Shown here: positions 24,886 to 35,855 of the stretch, in pieces
Numbering within the stretch: the first letter of the stretch is position 1
How the letters are laid out: every line of letters begins with the position of its first letter
From: Rachycentron canadum
Taxonomy: Eukaryota > Chordata > Actinopteri > Carangiformes > Rachycentridae
Assembly (NCBI GenBank): GCA_038496675.1
Contig: CM076659.1
Span: 13,434,712-13,498,711 of the forward strand
Direction: 5' to 3'
Length of the DNA stretch: 64,000 nt
The notes under the pieces: generated by a model
Databases searched by the model: none
Told to the model about the DNA's origin: nothing
The model's input: only the letters and a program-made list of their open reading frames with translations
Made by a program: the position numbers and the translations under genes

Positions 24886-24915
24886 AGACTTCTGGATCAG
24901 CTCCTGCAAAGATAA
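24886..24915 (+). CDS. c10orf90: C10orf90 terminal exon, coding part (RLLDQLLQR, stop)
   Basis: After the acceptor TTGCAG the frame encodes RLLDQLLQR followed by TAA (24913-24915). The terminal (K/R)xLLDQLLQR-type ending is the last element of the ALMS motif, which sits at the very C terminus of these proteins, so the stop is where the family predicts. The start of the exon fits the phase-0 donor at 22852. Confidence 0.93.
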   Translation, partial: RLLDQLLQR

Positions 24916-25797
24916 ATGAGCCACTGAAAGGACAATGGGGATCAGTCACTATTATTTGAACCCTCATTCCTTCATGGACAGTACAATATATTAAAAGTGA
25001 CATTTTATTTAATGCAGTTACTGTAATTGTCTATGGAAATCTTTCCAAAGCTTATGCATATGTTTTGATGGAGTTCCTTCATCTTTGCACTTTGCAGCCT
25101 GATTGCTTTAGAACAATCCAACGGGGAAGAAATTAGATTTAGCCAAACAAACATTTGCTAATCCATCACAATTTATTGCTTTCTGATAAATCACAATCTA
25201 TAAAGGGTTTATGAGTTTGAAACAATGGATTTATTAACTCTTATTATATTTAAGTTACTGTTTAGCTTTAATTCATCAGATGGACCCTCTAACTGACCAC
25301 TTATCTTTCGATACCATTGGAAATTGGGACCCATATCCACTCAATAACCTAGCAATGTGTAACTGCAGACTTGATGCTGATTAAAATGGATTACCTACTG
25401 ACTTACTTGACTGATGAAAAGAGCATTAGTAAACAAATTGTTAACCTTTAATAAAGCCATAAGTTACAAGTCCTAAGACCTTTATAACACGTCTTATTAT
25501 TGACCAAAATAATGAAAATTGTGTATGTTGTTCAGGACATATAGTATCTAAAGTTTACTGATGTTGTTTGCAGACACAGAGCTCATCACCTACAAATGAC
25601 ACATTCATAATTAAAACTCGAGAAAGGCTTGACAGTTGAAATATTAAGCAATGAAATTTTAATCTGTCTTCCCTGCTCAAATTAACACCCAGCGATTAAA
25701 TGCAATACAGATTAATCATGTAATTTATTTTCTAATGGTTTGACCCCTTATCTATAATATAATTTTCCTCTATAGCATCTCAAGTATGTGAAATAAA
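24916..25797 (+). other. C10orf90 3' UTR and possible polyadenylation sites
   Basis: AT-rich sequence directly after the stop codon. AATAAA occurs at about 25450-25455 and again at about 25792-25797. Either could end the transcript. Transcript data would be needed to choose. Confidence 0.5.
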
Positions 25798-28700
25798 AGA
25801 ATTCAAAGTATATTCTGTGTTAATATAGTGTCATTTTCCAGGAAATTGAATCTCAGTGTGTTGTGCAAAGCACCTTGACTCTGTCATTGGTACAGTACTG
25901 TAACGGAGAAAGGCAAGAGAAGGGAGAACCATGTTTCATCATTGGCCTCACATCTGCCTCGAGGCCTCAGGAACCTCCCATCCGGAACAGTGGAATTCCA
26001 AGCTAATCGAACTCAGGAGACACGCAGCGCCTGTGAAAGGGGCCTTTGTCACAGAGCTCCAAACCAGAGATGACATTGTAATAAGAGAGGAGACTTCTGA
26101 GCACAGCTTGGGACCACAGTCCACATATAGCCTGTAAAGGTGACTGACATCTCTGTGGCATTTAAGTGGAGCCCACTGAGATGAAGCGAGAATGGGGGAG
26201 CTGCATGTGCTGCAGGTCTCAGCCAAACACACTGTATAAATACTGCTGTAGCAGACATTTGATGAGTGGATTGCTGTGGAGTAAACACTACCAGTGTGTT
26301 AAACCCCAAGCAAGATGATCAGTTAAATGCTCTGCCACTGTATTTCAATTCTTTCACGATGAAAGTGGTTGGTAATTCTCTCCAAATTCAGTATAATGGT
26401 CCACAGAAAGCAATATAGCAACTGTAGAAAACAATTATTGATATACTGCATACTGACCTCACCAATGCCTTTGTTACTAGAAAGGCCATTTAAAAGTGTA
26501 ATCCACATGGGAGAGCTGCTTTGCTGCCATGTAGGCTGGTTCCGGACACTGAGCACAGACTGACAGGTAGTTGCATTTGAGGAGAAGAGCTCCTGTCAGT
26601 CTGCCCCTGTCTCTCTAAGGCATCATGTGTCTGTATGTCACATTGCTATCTCCACATAATGTGAACTATGTGCTCTGAGGCCCCTTGTCTGGCTTCCCAA
26701 TGGCCTTGACTAAGACAGATGCCCTGAGGGTGAGGCTGATATGTCTGTCTTAGGAGAACAGTGGTTGATCTAACAGGGCTAATTGTGTAAACCCAAGCAG
26801 AGCCACTGATTATGAGTATTTAGTCACTAGTGATTTCACTGGCATCCATTTTAATCTGAACATCTAGCCTCATGGCAAGCGTGTGTTCTAGGATTGTGGT
26901 TGTGACTAAATATTCTTAATCCAGTGAAGATCTACTATATTTACTGTATGTATAGTGAAGAATCTTTAGGTGAGAAACAGGCACAAACATAACAGAACCA
27001 TTTCAACAGTTTCAAAACAGAAAACAAACTGTTTTTTGGGGGTGTATATTTTAGTAAAACTATTCAGAGAGAAAATAAAACACAAAGGTACACTATGACA
27101 CTGGGTTTTTAAGGACATAACCCACTCAAAGTTGGTTCAGGAAAAGCAATACTTTTTTCTTGCAATTTGTAGCCTCAGCGGAGATGTGGAGTGATCTGAC
27201 GCCTGCGCAAAGACATCTGTGACTCTTTTGCCTGCAGCGTACACACACTAAAAAAGATTAGACTAAACTAGACCAGGTACCCCGTGCAAAACACAGATGG
27301 GGCCTGGGCGATGACAGTTTGTCTGTGTATAGGCTATGTGTGTGTATGTGTGTGTTTCTGTCTGGAGACAGATATAGAGAGGGGAGACAATCCCTGGGGT
27401 GTTTCAAAATTAGGTGTGAATCTTTATTTTGATTGCTGAATAACCTTTTAGATAAATAATATTTATACTGTAATTGAATAACGACATGCTTTATGTCAGC
27501 ATTACTCAAAACAAATGCATGTTGTGCAGACAGGTGCAGAGCAAACACACAGCATCATGTCAAATCTTTGCTCAAAAATTTCCCACAGAAACTTTTAGCA
27601 GAAACATGGGGTTCAACAGGTCAAAAGCTTTGTATTTTTTTTTTTTATGTTAGCATGTAATACTATCAACATACATGCATAGATTCATTCTACAAGACTC
27701 ATCATAGTGTCTGTAGTCTCATAGTGACTCATCATATTATATTTCCTGCAAATCTCATTACAATAATGCCAAATTAAAACTAGGGCTCTGACCTTTTCCG
27801 AGCTTCAAACATCTCACTTGGTTGTGTCTCTACGGCATCATCCACCACAGGTAGATGGAGTTAGGAGAGGAGACGATCCTCTGTATCTGCTGTTGATCCA
27901 CTACATTGGAAGCAAAACAAAATTTTAGCAGAGGAGCAAGCAGTTGAGATGTGTCGGACTGAAACAAGAGGAGATCAAAGTTTTTATTATTGATAGTTTG
28001 CTATCGGAGAAAAGATCTTACAGTAGATATAACGAACTATAAGAGAAAGAATTGGTTATGATTGGCACAGAGTTTATACAATTCATTTGCTAAAAAAATA
28101 CAGCAAATACAGCATCACCAGAATTGTCACTTTCAAAAATATGTTTTTCCTCCTGTGACCTATGACAAAATGTAAAGCCATGCAGACACCACTCCTGTCC
28201 TGTATTAAATGCATTGTTATTATTACCGTTATTATTAAGATATATTTAAAATATGGTTTTCTCCTGGTTGGCTATTATATAATTTTCTGCTGCACATCCT
28301 GTTTTTAGAGCAGTAAACCGGAAGTGATAATGAGGCGTCTATATACATCTATGAGCCAGGTGAGCAATTAGTAATGGACTGAATGGGCGCCATTTTCAGA
28401 CCCGGCATCCTGTTATACATAATACAACCATGAGCTCGAGCTTCCTGGTGTGGACACCTGCAGGCGGACTCTGTTGGCCCCGAGCACCAAATCTAGTGAC
28501 CTCTCAGCCAAACCTTATTGTCATTTACCGTCGCCTTATTGTCCCGTGAGCAAAAGTTTGATTTCCCCTCCACGTGTCGACTGCACTGTCGCCATAACTG
28601 ACCTGACCCGTGAGCTTTTTCCTCGAGCTTTAACTTAAATACAGTTAAATTTGTTATACAATGTCGCAGCTGTGAAATTGTAGCAGCAGTTTCGACATTA

Positions 28701-28860
28701 ACCTGGAGTTTTGATGAGCCGCGCCTCAGTCCAGGTTTCATAGTTGCTATGCAGTCTGACAACAAAAACAGAAAATTGTTTATAGGGAATTCCGCTTTAT
28801 TCAAATACTATATATATATATGTGGGCAATGAGAGTAAATATTTAATTAATGGGCCGGGT
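25798..28860. other. Intergenic spacer between C10orf90 and adam12
   Basis: No confident gene. A 68-codon frame with an ATG in fair context (accATGt) lies at 25931-26137 and is discussed as a finding. The rest is AT-rich, with small TG-rich patches near 27330-27355. The right end (from about 28380) becomes richer in CpG, which may mark the start of the adam12 promoter region. Confidence 0.6.
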
Positions 28861-29415
28861 TTGACATAGGTTTACCGCACTTGTCCGGCGCTAGGACCCG
28901 GCGCACTCTGAAGCGCACATGGCAAAGTGTGGCTGCTCTGGTACTAGAGGGGATGGTAGGTCCGCTTCACTTCTCCCCAACACCCTCTCATTCTGTGTCT
29001 CCTACAGCTCCCCGCCATACCCCTCACATGAGCAACCCATCCTCACACTAACATTTAGCCGGCACATGCATTGGTACGTTATTTTGGTCCCCCATTTTGG
29101 TCCCCCACCTCCCCCCCCTCTTACACCGTTGCCGGCCAAATGTCTGGTGTTGTACGGCAAAGTTTTTGACAGCTTCTTCCTTGGAGTGACAGCCTGCCGC
29201 ATCTCGTTGGAGTCTCATGGTGAAGCTTTTTTCTTTTTTTCCTTTCCTTTCCTTTTTTTTTTTTTTTTTTTTTTTAATATTAAAAAAAAAGTCCTCCCTC
29301 ATTACACCACCGTGAACTGCTTTGACCTGTATCTCCATCACCTGTGAGAGGTGTCTGGTCCTGCTGCATTACCAGCGCGGTCTGACCGGACCGTTTCACC
29401 CCACCGAGCCCCATC
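28861..29415 (+). promoter_or_regulatory. Candidate adam12 promoter / 5' UTR
   Basis: CpG- and GC-richer than the surroundings ('gtccggcgctaggacccgg' near 28882), lying directly upstream of the adam12 start codon. It contains a perfect tandem copy of attttggtccccc (29081-29106), a long pyrimidine tract ending in 23 T (29253-29275), then AATATT and 9 A, which could fold into a U/A hairpin if transcribed. An upstream ATG at 28919 opens a 142-codon low-complexity frame that stops at 29347, before the adam12 start. The transcription start cannot be placed from sequence alone. Confidence 0.5.
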
Positions 29416-29518
29416 ATGAGAACCTGGAGGCAGCGGAGGAACTTTGCCTTTGTGATCTTCTGGTGCCTGTCCACGGCGACTAAATATGCTGACAACACGC
29501 TCTACAACGTACAGGACG
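29416..29518 (+). CDS. adam12: adam12 exon 1: start codon and signal peptide
   Basis: ATG 29416 is the first in-frame ATG after an in-frame TGA at 29383-29385. The peptide begins MRTWRQRRNFAFVIFWCLST: a basic n-region, then a hydrophobic core FAFVIFWCL, then a polar stretch ATKYADNTLYNVQD. This is a classical secretory signal peptide, with cleavage probably after the Ala of STA or KYA. The donor is GACG|GTAAGT (GT at 29519), phase 1. Signal sequences are poorly conserved, so identity rests on gene order and on the downstream exons. The G/C-rich 5' flank fits a first exon. Confidence 0.8.
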
Positions 29519-31589
29519 GTAAGTAAAACCAAACATGACTGTTAAACCTTTATGCCTTCAGCCACTTGGCTTATTTTCATGTGATGCTGCAGATGTTAGG
29601 GCACAATTTGGAACATGGACATGTGAACATGGTTTTTAGAGGGTTTAGGTTGGATTTCATCCATGTTTCATCTGGATAAATGCTATGTGAGTAAGCTCTT
29701 TATTTCTAGTATGTATAGTATATAGTATGTATATAGTGTAGTACACCCTATAGGTTATAGACTTTTCAATGAGTTAAAGGACCAGTAGCACTAATTTTCT
29801 CAGAACATTCTTGTTTTAAAGCTCTTTTCATCTCATGCTGTACATTTCACACTTGAGGCAGCTAGGAGAGAGATAGACTTTGCTTTTTTGGATCCATCTT
29901 TCTGCTCAGATGGAACAATAAAGGGAAGTCTAGCTGTTGTCACGATGGACAGATGAGTTTAACATCCAGCAGGATACAGCTTTATCTTTAGGTTGTAAAC
30001 ATGAAACCAAACAGGATGTTGTTTTTGCTCAGCTGCTAAATTTAATCTGCTGAATGAATAAGCCAGTATTGTGTGTATGGGATAGAGCACGTGCCAGGGT
30101 ACAAATGTTTGTTTGTCTTTGTGTTAATTTGTGCGTGGTTGTGTCTGTGCTAGTAAGGAAAACTAGTACAGAACACAAAATGTATCTTTGCAGATTCACC
30201 CATGTCAGGATCCAGCAAGCTAAAAATGTCACAAAGATTAAAAAACAGCTCTATGAGGTTGTTTGAATACATGCAGTGTCTCTGTGAAGTGTACTGCTAA
30301 AACAACACTGCATGCCATCGTCACATTCAGATGCACAATACTCTACTACAAGTCCTGAGAAGAGAGGATATCAGATTCAGTATCAGATCTTAATGATTTG
30401 AATTTATTTCCCCAATTAAAAGTTAAATGCAATGCAGGACCACACCTTTTTCTTAAAAAAAAATGTGCACACTGTTTATTGTCACAGACGTGGTACCAAC
30501 ACATATGAAGCCTGAGGGTGTATCATTAATAATCCCACTCACATTCTAGCAGAGCTTCCCTGAAAAATACCCTTTTTGGCAGAGTCATAGAAAGATGCAG
30601 TCCAGGAGATGTTTACAGCACACATCATCTGTATGTGGGGTCATTAAAGCCCTCACTCGAGGGTTAGCTTATATATGAATGCAGGGAGTAAAAATAGTTT
30701 TAAGGCGTAGTATGAGAATTGAAGTAGGGCAGTACTTACCAGCTCTTTGATGTCAGCAGGATATTGACTTCATCTTCTCTCCGAAATGTTTGTCAAAGCC
30801 TCCCTCCAAACTATTTTTTTTTCTTATTATGGTACAGTTTGTGAGCCAGTGTTTAGGAAACTTGAATGAAGGTAGTGAGATTTTCCTCAAGCTGGGAACT
30901 CCCCTCAATTCTAAAATGAAAACAAGCACTTACACTGAATAAATGATATTGTTTTTTTTTTTTTTTATGACAGTAAGGTAGAGAAAACAGGAGCATTAAA
31001 GGGAAAAAACAGGCATATTCACTGGAACTGCGTACAGTCTACCTTGAGGGTCCTAACTTGAGATTGGCCTTGCAGGAAAATAGCAGCATTTCTTTGGGTT
31101 TTGTGAAATAGCACAGGGGGAAATAATCTGATGCTGGTGTGGAGGTTTGCACGATTTAAACAGGTTAACAAAGTGTTGGGTTTTGACACAGGGAACTGCT
31201 CTTTCTTTACAGTGACCATTGCATTGATTTGTTTTACCCATGACTGATCATTTCCTAAGCAATTAGTTATTTTAAACCCAAACCATGATTGATCCCTAAC
31301 CCTAATCAAGTTGTTGTTGTGTTTGAACCTAAGACAAACCATAACCATAGTTATGTCAGAACACGAAACAGTGATTTGTTACAGTTGTGAAAGGCACTGT
31401 CCAAAGGTTTTGCCCCACAGACAGCAATCATTCCGAAAGCTATATCAAGCCATACGTTTCAAACCATACAAATTATATATCTGAATGATAATGTACAAAT
31501 AAGCAGAAAAGAATATCAGGTATTTCCTGGGAGTAATAGGTACCTGAGAGTGCATGTTGAGTGTAAAGTGGTAGGTATGCATTTGGCAA

Positions 31590-31880
31590 AGATAGGCTGG
31601 CTTAACAGTGGCCTAAATCTGGAATGACTAGTTGCCTGACTTTAGCCAGATTTGGGGTGAATGCCCTGCCAGAATCAGCTAAACTTGAGATGATGCCATG
31701 AGCTGACGCTGGCCCAAAGTTAGCATGAGGGCTGCTAACTGAAACACATTCTGAGCCCAAATCAGCCCAAGACTGCACCCTCAAAAACTCCAAATCTGGC
31801 AGCATTATATGGACCAGTGCCGACTGACAGTCCTCCAGTGCCAGCATAACTCTGAGTGTGCCAACACTCAGCTGCAATTG
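31590..31880. mobile_element. Possible dispersed repeat ('ctggcccaaa' family)
   Basis: Repeated short phrases such as 'cagtggcctaaatctgg', 'tagccagatttgg', 'ctggcccaaagtta' and 'gcccaaatcagccc' resemble a teleost repeat built from 'tggcccaaatctggc' units. The match is loose and the boundaries are a guess. Confidence 0.35.
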
Positions 31881-32749
31881 GTTACCTGGATAGAGTTCAA
31901 AATTTGTGTTGTGTTAGCAGTTACTGAAGTAAGTGATGCATCAGATAATAAGGACTTTCTCTGGAGGGATTTTTGGAAGTGTCATATTGAGTGTATCATG
32001 GCCTTGAAGCCAGTAATAGTGGGTATATTTCCAAGAAAAATTCAACAAGTAAAAGTTAGCAGGCAGTTTTCATTGAGGAAATGAAATTCTCATCATAGGC
32101 CATTAAACGCACTTCATTCTAAAAAGCACAGGGTCAATTGTTGAAGTACTGCAGAGGAAAATAAGGCCATTAACTGAGTTATGCCATAGTAATATCCAAA
32201 TGTGCCGTAGTAATTCAATAGTTCACCCTGTCATAGTCTTTTTTCCCCCAGCCTACAACTGAAAAAGAATGACGAATTCAGGTGAGTAGTTGGATTAAAA
32301 AAAAACGTTTTTTACATTTATGACTGGACTATTGAGTGAGAAGAACATTTGTGAATTCTTAAATGAAGTGTTATCACCCTTCAGGGCTCGATTGCCTTCT
32401 GAACTTTTACAGCAAAAATAACCAAAGTCCCGTAAGAGCAAGAATCAAGTAGGCCGTGTTTACAAATCTTTGATGAATCGGTCTGTCTGAGGCTCTTTCT
32501 CTCTCTGCCTGTCTCTCTTTGTCTCTCCCTTGCATATCAACTGCCTTTCTAGGGGTCTGATATTTTTTTTCAAGGCAGAGGAAACACAATAAATAATTAG
32601 AGACAGAAGCAAATGACCTGGATTAGATTTCAGGATATCGGCTGGTCAGACCACAGCATCAGACAGAATTAATTAGAAAGATTAGAATGTCTGTGCTGTC
32701 TAAACAAACTGGGGAAGCAGAGAATCAAACCTGCCCTGAGCAACCTGGA

Positions 32750-32769
32750 AAACACACGCACACACGCAC

Positions 32770-32812
<43 letters not shown>
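32750..32812. repeat. (CA)n microsatellite with CACACG units
   Basis: Three CG-interrupted units at the left (cacacgca pattern) pass into about 40 bp of pure CA. Confidence 0.96.
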
Positions 32813-32816
<4 letters not shown>

Positions 32817-34105
32817 GTCCCTCAGGTCTCTGAGGAGCATCACCCACCTTTCAGTCTGTAGTTTTTTGAGATGTAACTCTCAAAATCCTCCAGTCTGTGG
32901 TGGAACAACTACATATCACTGCGTTAAAACAACCCTTTTACTGCTACTAGGGAACAACCTCACCCTGGTCTGTCTTTCTTACCCTTGGGGTGGTTGTCGC
33001 TTGACATTTTGAGGACAGACTGTCATTGATTTGTTGGCAACAAGGGAACGAGAGACACAGTCAGAAACGTCTCCCTCTGTTGAGCATCATTGGTCAGTAT
33101 AGGCATCAGTGTGATTTAGCTTCCCCCCTGCTCACCACGGGCTTCTGTGCCCGAGGATGTCGGGATCACAGATATAATAGATGAGCCAATGTTATAAGAA
33201 GGCAAGATAACACACTAACAAACCAGCTGCATGCACGGCTCAGAGATCCATGCAACTATGTGATAATCTGAGAAACTAATGTGTTGTAAAACTGTGGAGA
33301 AACCTGGATGTTACACAACCAAAAGAGCTGGAGACCACCACTTACAAAGCCTGACAGACAAGTCAGTCATGGGGGTAATAGATAAGGACCCACCCCCCAC
33401 CCCACATACACACGTGCATCATTCTCCAGAGAACCAAAAGGGACTCAGAGACAGGTGCGAAGGCAGTCACCTACCTCTCATCCATTTACCACAGTGATTG
33501 AATATGTCATACTTTCTGTGAAGTGCAGATATTTTTATGGTATAGACAATTTTCTCTGAAATGAAGAGAAAAATATTACTTTCTTGTAGCACAAAGGGAG
33601 GAAGAATGGAAAGATAAATAGATGTAGGGTACGAAGGGAACAGGGAATCTCCACTGTCACAAGCAAGCTGTTGATATTTATGCTAGAATGCAGATTGGAG
33701 GCAGATATTAGATTTGGGAGAGGTACACACATGCAGTTGTAGTTTTAGGGGTTGTAGGGGGGAGGGTTGTCTTTGAGAGAGCTTTCTTCTCAACTAACAT
33801 TAGATTGAGCTTGGGACACAGCAGGCTGAACCACCAGATCACCCTGCATTGATAATTCCCAACAGACAGATCATCACACCTCAATCAGTGTCAGTATTTG
33901 CTAAGAGACATTGTTGATTGGGGTCCAGCCTTGCTCTTAAACCAGCAGCCTTTATGGTTTGTGGAAACTTTTGATGGAGGAATAGAAGCTATTTGGAGGG
34001 AACATTATATGAAGTGAACACCTTTTGGAAAAGAAAACATAAAAAAAGCCCTGTGTGGTAGTGCTTTGTTGTGCTTTGCTTACAGCAATTTGGGACCTCT
34101 TGATC

Positions 34106-34111
34106 TGTGTG

Positions 34112-34170
<59 letters not shown>

Positions 34171-34179
34171 GCGTACATG

Positions 34180-34216
<37 letters not shown>
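34106..34216. repeat. Compound inverted microsatellite (GT)n...(AC)n
   Basis: About 67 bp of GT (34106-34172, with a few CG steps), an 11-bp centre 'gtacatgctcg', then about 33 bp of CA (34184-34216). The GT arm is the reverse complement of the CA arm, so the block is a long imperfect inverted repeat. It generates overlapping low-complexity frames on both strands. Confidence 0.95.
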
Positions 34217-34220
<4 letters not shown>

Positions 34221-34374
34221 TGCTTGCCTTCTTCTTATTAGTGGGGCCAGTGCTAACGCTTGTATCTTAGCACTGGAAAGATGCATCTGTTACTCCACAG
34301 AAAAGTATGTTAAACCAAGTGGCGGGTGCAGAACAAGTTGCAGTCTGTCTGAAATCCCCATCAGACTTGATGGT

Positions 34375-34730
34375 ACTTTGAGCTAAACGCTAATGTAACG
34401 CGTTAGCACGTTCACACAGACAATGCTACTGATAGTTGCCCATATTGATGCTATTTAATTTACCATCTTCAACGATATTTTAGCACGTTAGCTAATTAAC
34501 TAATTAGCACTAAAAAGAAACTAGAGTAATATCATTGTTATAATAACATTTTAATGAGTTTTACACTGTGAATGTCCAATACAATAATTACTGTGTAGGG
34601 GAAAAAGAAATTTTGACCTCATGGTGGTGCCAGATGAAGAGTCAGAGGAACTCCAAAGTTATTGCAGACATGAGTATAAAAATATGCTTGACTTAACTGG
34701 CTGACATTGCCATCCACAGGATCAGACTAT
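34375..34730 (+). mobile_element. Teleost dispersed repeat ('gctaattagcac' family), long copy
   Basis: Contains, in the order expected for a very common fish repeat: a gctaa/gttagcacgttcac start, 'gacaatgctac', 'ttaccatcttcaacg', 'agcacgttagctaattaac', 'taattagcactaaa', 'ttttgacctcatggtgg', 'agatgaagagtcagagga', 'caaagttattgcag' and finally 'ctgacattgccatcc'. It is non-coding. Class is not certain. The match is from memory of the consensus and the ends are approximate. Confidence 0.75.
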
Positions 34731-35684
34731 TAGCATGGTTAAAAAAAATCCATCTTCATTGAACCCCATCTGCCCCACGAATGGCTGTTTGGTGACCCAG
34801 CATGTGTGATAAGTTCTTGTTAATCCCCAAATCCTCCAAGATGAAATCCCCATAGCTGTGAGACATAATGCCCAAATCTGCACAGGACAAGATGGGAATT
34901 GGCTTTTCCACTCTTGCTCCCACAGGATAGGAATAGGACACACAAGCAAATCTCACTACTCCACCCCGAGAAGTCTCCTGTTGCCGTTATTTCACTGTGA
35001 GCCATTGACCTTGTAGCTTACTCTCTCAGGCCAATAATGGCCTGTTCTGTTTGGAATGTATCTGGGGGGGTCCCACATCCAGGATTAACACCTTCTCAAA
35101 TGCAGCGCTAATTGCTCCAGTGTGTCATCACAGGGAAAAGTGAGCAATGAGGGGGTTGATAAAAGAAGGGATTGTTGAAAGGAGGGAATACTTAAATTCT
35201 CAACTCCTGCAAAAGGAATTGGGGCTCTATCTCTTTAGAGGCGTCTCAGCCCTGTTTTTTCTCTGTTTCACCCTGGTCTCACACACTGGGATTAAGAAAC
35301 TTATGTTATTTTGTTCCTCATTGGAAGTCAATTGTATACACCCCTCATTTTTTCTGTATCTATTTGATTCTGCTTTGGACAACTTTATGTACCTAAAAAG
35401 ACCCTTTCTACCCTCCATGTGTATCGAAAAAAAAAAACAAAACAAAGTTGTTGCTGTTTGATCAAGCAGGGAACATTTTTTAGCCACACTAACAGCGTGG
35501 CTCTGGGCATGGTGATGCGAGTCTTGTTCTGGTAGTTGGTCTGTTCACAGATGCAATATCTGAAATATTCAAACAACTATTTGATGTATCACAATGTAAT
35601 TTCAATCCCCAAATCCTTCTGAATTTAATAATTAACTAACATTTCCTCCTAAACCTCATCACCAGAAACGAAGTTATCATTTCT

Positions 35685-35855
35685 GTTTTTTTATGGAAAG
35701 TCATGACAACAGTTTGTGCCAACTGTCATGGAAATGAATCAGATATTCATGATTCAAGATGAATCCTAGTGATCCCACTTTCCTCTATCACCACCAGCTA
35801 ATTGATATTTGGAGTCTTAAGTAACCATATGCAACTATATATAAATTGCCATGAA
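35685..35855 (-). mobile_element. Teleost dispersed repeat fragment related to the 34.4 kb element
   Basis: The phrases 'agatattcatgattc', 'gatgaatcctagtgatccc' and 'actttcctctatcaccacc' match, in reverse orientation, the part of the same repeat group that reads roughly 'ggtgg-gctagagg-aaagt-gg-atca--aag...ggattcatc'. It is a short, diverged fragment. Confidence 0.55.

Larger units (their letters stand above)
15510..24915 (+). other. c10orf90: C10orf90 (FATS) orthologue: gene model, 3' part with ALMS motif
   Basis: Six coding exons (15656 or 15510 to 16607; 18516-18688; 20026-20206; 22104-22167; 22752-22851; 24886-24915) join with GT-AG introns in phases 1, 0, 1, 2, 0 into one frame of about 499 codons counted from 15656. 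The last four exons spell a complete C-terminal ALMS motif: LFRPEFISRSQ, then DNLFKPRERSIS, RIYNKLPEV, and a final RLLDQLLQR before the stop. This motif is shared by ALMS1, CEP295 (KIAA1731) and C10orf90. Small total size, a single large low-complexity exon and position immediately upstream of an ADAM12-like gene in the same orientation point to C10orf90. The mammalian protein (fragile-site associated tumour suppressor) has been reported to affect p53/p21 and to localise to centrosome or actin structures. That role is taken from the family, not shown here. Confidence 0.85.

Noticed and set aside
20026..24915. ALMS1 or CEP295 instead of C10orf90
   Set aside because: All three share the C-terminal motif, but those genes encode very large proteins with long repeat exons. 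The single medium-sized exon and the ADAM12 neighbour favour C10orf90.
33952..34386. Many overlapping Cys-Val and Thr-His open frames on both strands
   Set aside because: They are translations of the GT/CA microsatellite at 34106-34216, which has no stop codons in several frames. The same applies to CA repeats at 11.4, 13.0, 21.9 and 62.2 kb.
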